A stretch of 9,364 nucleotides of DNA from Bacteroidales bacterium (GTDB lineage Bacteria > Bacteroidota > Bacteroidia > Bacteroidales > WCHB1-69). The notes under the pieces are model-generated. The model ran no database searches. It worked only from the letters and a program-made list of their open reading frames with translations, and had not been told where the DNA came from. Position numbers and translations under genes: made by a program. Positions 5,922 to 9,364 of the stretch are shown in pieces; positions within the stretch are counted from its first letter, which is position 1, and every line of letters begins with the position of its first letter. The DNA lies in the NCBI GenBank assembly GCA_031257735.1, contig JAIROC010000008.1, positions 1 to 9,364 of the forward strand, given 5' to 3'.

Positions 5922-8900
5922 GACCAATCAAATTGACTTTACAGGCATTCGGACCTTATGCGAATAAAACAGAATTGGATTTAACAAAATTAGGAAATCA
6001 TGGACTTTATCTTATTACGGGGGATACAGGCGCTGGTAAGACTACTATTTTTGATGCCATTACATACGCTTTGTTTGGAAAGGCAAGCGGAAATATACGT
6101 GAAGCAAAAATGTTACGCAGTAAATATGTGGATGAAACAGAAGAGACTTTTGTCGAATTGGAATTTACATACAACGAAAAAAATTATACAATAAGACGAA
6201 GTGAAGAATTTCAACGTACTAAAACACGAGGTGAAGGTACAACTACTGTCGGCAGAAGCGCTGTTTTAACCTGTCCTGACGGACATTTGATAACAAAAGA
6301 GAAAGAAGTTAATCAGCAGATTGAAGATATTATTCAATTGAAAAAAGAGCAATTCGTGCAAATAATCATGATAGCTCAAGGTGATTTTATAAACGTTCTC
6401 AATGCCGATACAAACACAAGAATAGATATATTTAGAAAACTTTTTAATACAGGTAATTATCTATTCTTTCAGAATGCACTGAAGCATGAAGCCAAAGAAC
6501 GAAAAGAAACAGTAGACCGCCTGCATCATGATATAGATATTTATATTAAGCAGATAGTTTTCGATGATGGTTTTCAAAAGGAAATTGAAAATTATGGGAA
6601 AGGACAATATCTTTTGGAAGAAGCTATTCCTGTTATCGGTCAAATAATAGAAAATGACAGGCAAAAGGAAGTCAAATTCAATGCAGAGATAACATTGAAC
6701 GATAAGCAAATAAATGAAATCAACAATTTGCTTGGTCAAGCCGAAACTCATATCAAAACAAAAGAAGCATTGGAAGTAGCAAAAAGAAAATACGAAGAAA
6801 AAACACCTGTACTTCAAACGCTAAAGGATGAATTTGACAAACAAAACGCTCATCAACCTGAAATTGAAAAATTATTATCCGAATATTCCATTTCAAAAAA
6901 CAGGATTAATGATTACAGAGAATTAGAAGAAAATAAAAAACGTATAGAAGAAAAGATTGCCCGAAAGACAGATAAAGAAAGAAAAAAAGACTTATCCAAC
7001 AACCAACTTTTAGAAAAAGAAAAGGAGAAAGAAAATTGCAGAAAGATGCTTGAGAGTTTGAAAGATACAGGACTAAATAGCGAACGTCTGGCAAACGAAA
7101 AGCAAGAAATAGATAAAAAACTTTTAGCGCTAAAAGAAAGCGGTATTCTGCTTAAACAACAAACAGAACAACTTAAAGGGGAAATAGAGAAGAAGAAAGA
7201 ACAGGAACTCATTCTCAATGACAGGAAAAATAAATTGGAAAAAGCAAAAAATCGCATTGATGATTTGAAAGATTGTCAAATAAATGCCGAACGCTTAAAA
7301 AACAGTAAAGAGCAAGAAGAACAAACCAATCTCAAATTAGAAGATTTGGGAGGCAATTTTAAAAGACATAAAAATCTAAACCAAGACTTGTCAAGTAAAC
7401 AGGAAGAATACAAACATTTGCACAGCGTTTCCGAAGGAATGGAAAATAAATACAGGCAATTGAATAGAAATTTTCTTGATGCACAGGCAGGTATTTTAGC
7501 ACAAAAACTTCAACACGGAGAAAAATGTCCTGTATGTGGAGCAACGGAACATCCTTTCCCTGCAAAATTAGGCGAAAATGTTCCGAAAGAAGTTGATGTG
7601 CAAAAAGCAAGAGCAGACAGCGATAAGGCTTTACAATCTTTGTCTCAAAAAGCAAATGAAATCAGTGTATTGAGGAATAAAATCGAAGAACTTCAAAGAC
7701 AAATCGACGGACAAGCAGTACTCCTAATTCCTGATTATCGGTTTGAATTAATCGAAGATCAAATCAATGGGGCAAAAAGAATGCTCATCGATAAAATGCA
7801 AACCGTAAACGAACAATTGACTTTGGCGCATAATAATATAAAAGAAAAGGAGCAATTAGAAAAGTCAATCGTACCATTAGAAAAAGAAATCAGTGATGTA
7901 GACAAACTAATTGCCAATACGAATACAACTGTCATAACGCTCGAAACAGAAATCAAAAATACAAAAAAGACACTCGCAGAATTAATCGGTTTACTTTCCG
8001 AAGAAGGCGCTGAGATTTTATTGGATAAAGGGAGAGAGACATGTAAGAATTTATCCGCACAAAACAATGAACTGAAACAGAAAATAGACATTGAACAGAA
8101 TAATATCAAGAAAAAATTAAAACTTGAAAAGGAGACGTTTCCAACTTTGGAAAAAGAAATCATAGCCTTAAAAACAAACAGTGATCACTTGTCAAGTTCA
8201 ATTATTGCGCTTGAAGCAGAAATTAAATCCATCAGTGAATACAATGTAAAAAAGGCGGAAACGCTTCCTTTTAAAACCCAATCGGAAGCAGAAAATGATT
8301 TGGCGCAAAAAGACAGGAAAATAAAGGAACTGAAGACTGCCATCGAAACTTCCAAAAAGACTTACGAAGTTTGTCAAACAGAAGTTTCTAATTTGAGCGC
8401 TACAATAGAAACTCTTGAAAAGCAGATAAAGGATATTCCAGAAATAGATATTGAAGCGCGAAAACAGCAACTTTTGTCTTTACAAACAGCAAAAAATGAT
8501 TTAAATAAGCAAATGCAGGAAATCAATCGTCGTTTGAAAAACAATGAAGATACTTTAAAAAAGATACTGCGTAATCAGGAAGAGGTTTTAAGAGCGGAAA
8601 AAGATTTTAGAATTATCAATGAACTTGCCGATGTTGCGGCAGGCGCTTTTAGTGGGGAGCAAAAGATACAGTTCGAAACCTTTATTTTGATGCTTTATTT
8701 TGATAAGATAATTCAGCGTGCCAATCTTCGCCTGCTTGAAATGACCGCTCATAGATATGAATTGAAACGTAATGAAACAGGAGATAAACGTTCGCAGAGT
8801 GGGCTTGATCTTGATGTGCTTGATCATTATAATGGTTCTATTCGCAGTGTAAAGACTTTGTCAGGAGGGGAGACTTTTTTAGCTTCGCTTGCACTTGCAT

Positions 8901-9166
8901 TGGGACTTTCAGATGAAATTCAACATAGCGCTGGCGGCATCAAAATGGATACTATGTTTATTGATGAAGGTTTTGCTACTTTAGACAGTGATACATTACA
9001 AATTGCCATGAAAGCGCTTGTTCATCTTGCCGAAGGTAATCGTCTTGTAGGTATTATTTCACATGTTGAAGAACTTAAACGCAAAATCGATAAACAAATA
9101 ATCGTATCCAAAGACAAAAAGGGAACAAGTCATATTGAAATTATGGGAGAGTATGAAAAAAAATAA
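5918..9166 (+). CDS. sbcC: SbcC (Rad50-type) ATPase subunit
   Basis: This is the 1082-residue SMC-like ATPase partner of SbcD. ATP-driven closing of two SbcC heads controls access of DNA to the nuclease. The N-terminal lobe has FGPY (11-14), Walker A GDTGAGKTT (35-43) and the Q-loop Gln154. A long antiparallel coiled coil, rich in Lys, Glu and Leu, follows from about 180 to 930. It is interrupted by the zinc hook CPVCG (Cys537, Cys540) followed by ATEHPFP, which joins two SbcC arms. The C-terminal lobe has the ABC signature LSGGE (981-985), Walker B MFIDEGFATLD (D1016, E1017; D-loop D1023) and the H-loop His1049. It is slightly longer than E. coli SbcC (1048) and no motif is damaged. No clear terminator follows before the repeat at 9206. 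Confidence 0.97.
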   Translation: MRPIKLTLQAFGPYANKTELDLTKLGNHGLYLITGDTGAGKTTIFDAITYALFGKASGNIREAKMLRSKYVDETEETFVELEFTYNEKNYTIRRSEEFQRTKTRGEGTTTVGRSAVLTCPDGHLITKEKEVNQQIEDIIQLKKEQFVQIIMIAQGDFINVLNADTNTRIDIFRKLFNTGNYLFFQNALKHEAKERKETVDRLHHDIDIYIKQIVFDDGFQKEIENYGKGQYLLEEAIPVIGQIIENDRQKEVKFNAEITLNDKQINEINNLLGQAETHIKTKEALEVAKRKYEEKTPVLQTLKDEFDKQNAHQPEIEKLLSEYSISKNRINDYRELEENKKRIEEKIARKTDKERKKDLSNNQLLEKEKEKENCRKMLESLKDTGLNSERLANEKQEIDKKLLALKESGILLKQQTEQLKGEIEKKKEQELILNDRKNKLEKAKNRIDDLKDCQINAERLKNSKEQEEQTNLKLEDLGGNFKRHKNLNQDLSSKQEEYKHLHSVSEGMENKYRQLNRNFLDAQAGILAQKLQHGEKCPVCGATEHPFPAKLGENVPKEVDVQKARADSDKALQSLSQKANEISVLRNKIEELQRQIDGQAVLLIPDYRFELIEDQINGAKRMLIDKMQTVNEQLTLAHNNIKEKEQLEKSIVPLEKEISDVDKLIANTNTTVITLETEIKNTKKTLAELIGLLSEEGAEILLDKGRETCKNLSAQNNELKQKIDIEQNNIKKKLKLEKETFPTLEKEIIALKTNSDHLSSSIIALEAEIKSISEYNVKKAETLPFKTQSEAENDLAQKDRKIKELKTAIETSKKTYEVCQTEVSNLSATIETLEKQIKDIPEIDIEARKQQLLSLQTAKNDLNKQMQEINRRLKNNEDTLKKILRNQEEVLRAEKDFRIINELADVAAGAFSGEQKIQFETFILMLYFDKIIQRANLRLLEMTAHRYELKRNETGDKRSQSGLDLDVLDHYNGSIRSVKTLSGGETFLASLALALGLSDEIQHSAGGIKMDTMFIDEGFATLDSDTLQIAMKALVHLAEGNRLVGIISHVEELKRKIDKQIIVSKDKKGTSHIEIMGEYEKK

Positions 9167-9205
9167 TTCCGGAATATCCATGAAAAAATGTCCTTGTATC
9201 TTTTC

Positions 9206-9364
9206 GAGGCTGTGTGAAAAGTATTTTCGTAACAACAGAGATCGTCATTGCGAGGAGCGCAGCGACGTGGCAATCCCTAACAATCAATGCGTTTTGGGGT
9301 AGGGATTAGCTACGCTGCTCTTACGGGTGCTTCGCTGCGCTCGCAATGACGGCGTTGTTTGGAC
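9206..9364. mobile_element. GC-rich dispersed repeat / MITE, cut by window end
   Basis: The left end gaggctgtgtgaaaagt (9206-9222) is related to the ends of the 74-bp element at 4659-4732. The body holds a large imperfect inverted repeat: CGTCATTGCGAG at 9243-9254 pairs with CTCGCAATGACG at 9340-9351, and pairing continues inward through GCGCAGCGA (with a 3-nt insertion) to the CAATCCC/GGGAT region. G+C is clearly higher than in the neighbouring genes and there is no ORF. The sequence type (GTCATTGCGAG, AGCGCAGCGA) is a familiar dispersed repeat in bacterial genomes. The window stops at GGAC, where the matching right terminus should begin. It lies 39 bp after sbcC and its hairpin may serve as a transcription end. 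Confidence 0.75.

Noticed and set aside
6461..8827. Antisense ORFs inside sbcC
   Set aside because: Low-complexity Phe/Leu/Ser-rich translations of the complement of a Lys/Glu-rich coiled coil; the sbcC frame with intact motifs explains them.
9166..9175. ATTCCGGAAT palindrome as sbcC terminator
   Set aside because: No loop, only five pairs and no T-run follows, so it is not a credible intrinsic terminator.
1..9364. tRNA or rRNA genes
   Set aside because: No cloverleaf-like sequence with a T-arm GTTCRA motif and no rRNA-like stretch was noticed in the intergenic regions.

Overview
This window looks like chromosomal DNA from an AT-rich member of the Bacteroidota, probably Bacteroidales. That is inferred from three things: several -7 boxes matching TAnnTTTG (the Bacteroidota promoter element), a lipoprotein Wza / fused Wzz-tyrosine-kinase pair of the type common in Bacteroides-like surface polysaccharide loci, and A-rich sequence before most start codons instead of Shine-Dalgarno sites.

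Layout. Positions 1-181 are a short intergenic stretch with no convincing gene. On the minus strand, 3286 down to 213 is a two-gene polysaccharide export operon: a Wza-like outer-membrane lipoprotein, then after 11 bp a Wzc-like polysaccharide co-polymerase/BY-kinase. It ends in a strong intrinsic terminator whose upstream arm lies inside the kinase gene. Positions 3287-3965 form a divergent intergenic region. It holds a minus-strand promoter for the export operon, a good plus-strand promoter at about 3428-3462, and a tandem array of 21-bp hairpin-forming units arranged as 42-bp pairs (clean part 3604-3855, decaying edges 3583-3878). The array is open in several reading frames. It leads into a plus-strand gene at 3966-4619 for a 217-residue protein of unknown function, with a helical N-terminal half and a beta-rich, FN3-like C-terminal half.

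Positions 4659-4732 are a small element with inverted-repeat ends. It is followed by the translationally coupled sbcD-sbcC operon (4788-9166), which encodes the Mre11/Rad50-type nuclease that processes DNA hairpins and palindromes. From 9206 to the window end lies a longer, GC-rich member of the same repeat family, cut off by the window edge.

The export pair and SbcCD are well understood families. The least explained part is the 21/42-bp palindrome array together with the unknown gene behind it: the array period is two and four B-DNA turns and also a multiple of three, so it could be a protein-binding array, a structured RNA leader or a repeat peptide. It is notable, though possibly chance, that hairpin-forming DNA lies on both sides of the genes for a hairpin nuclease.
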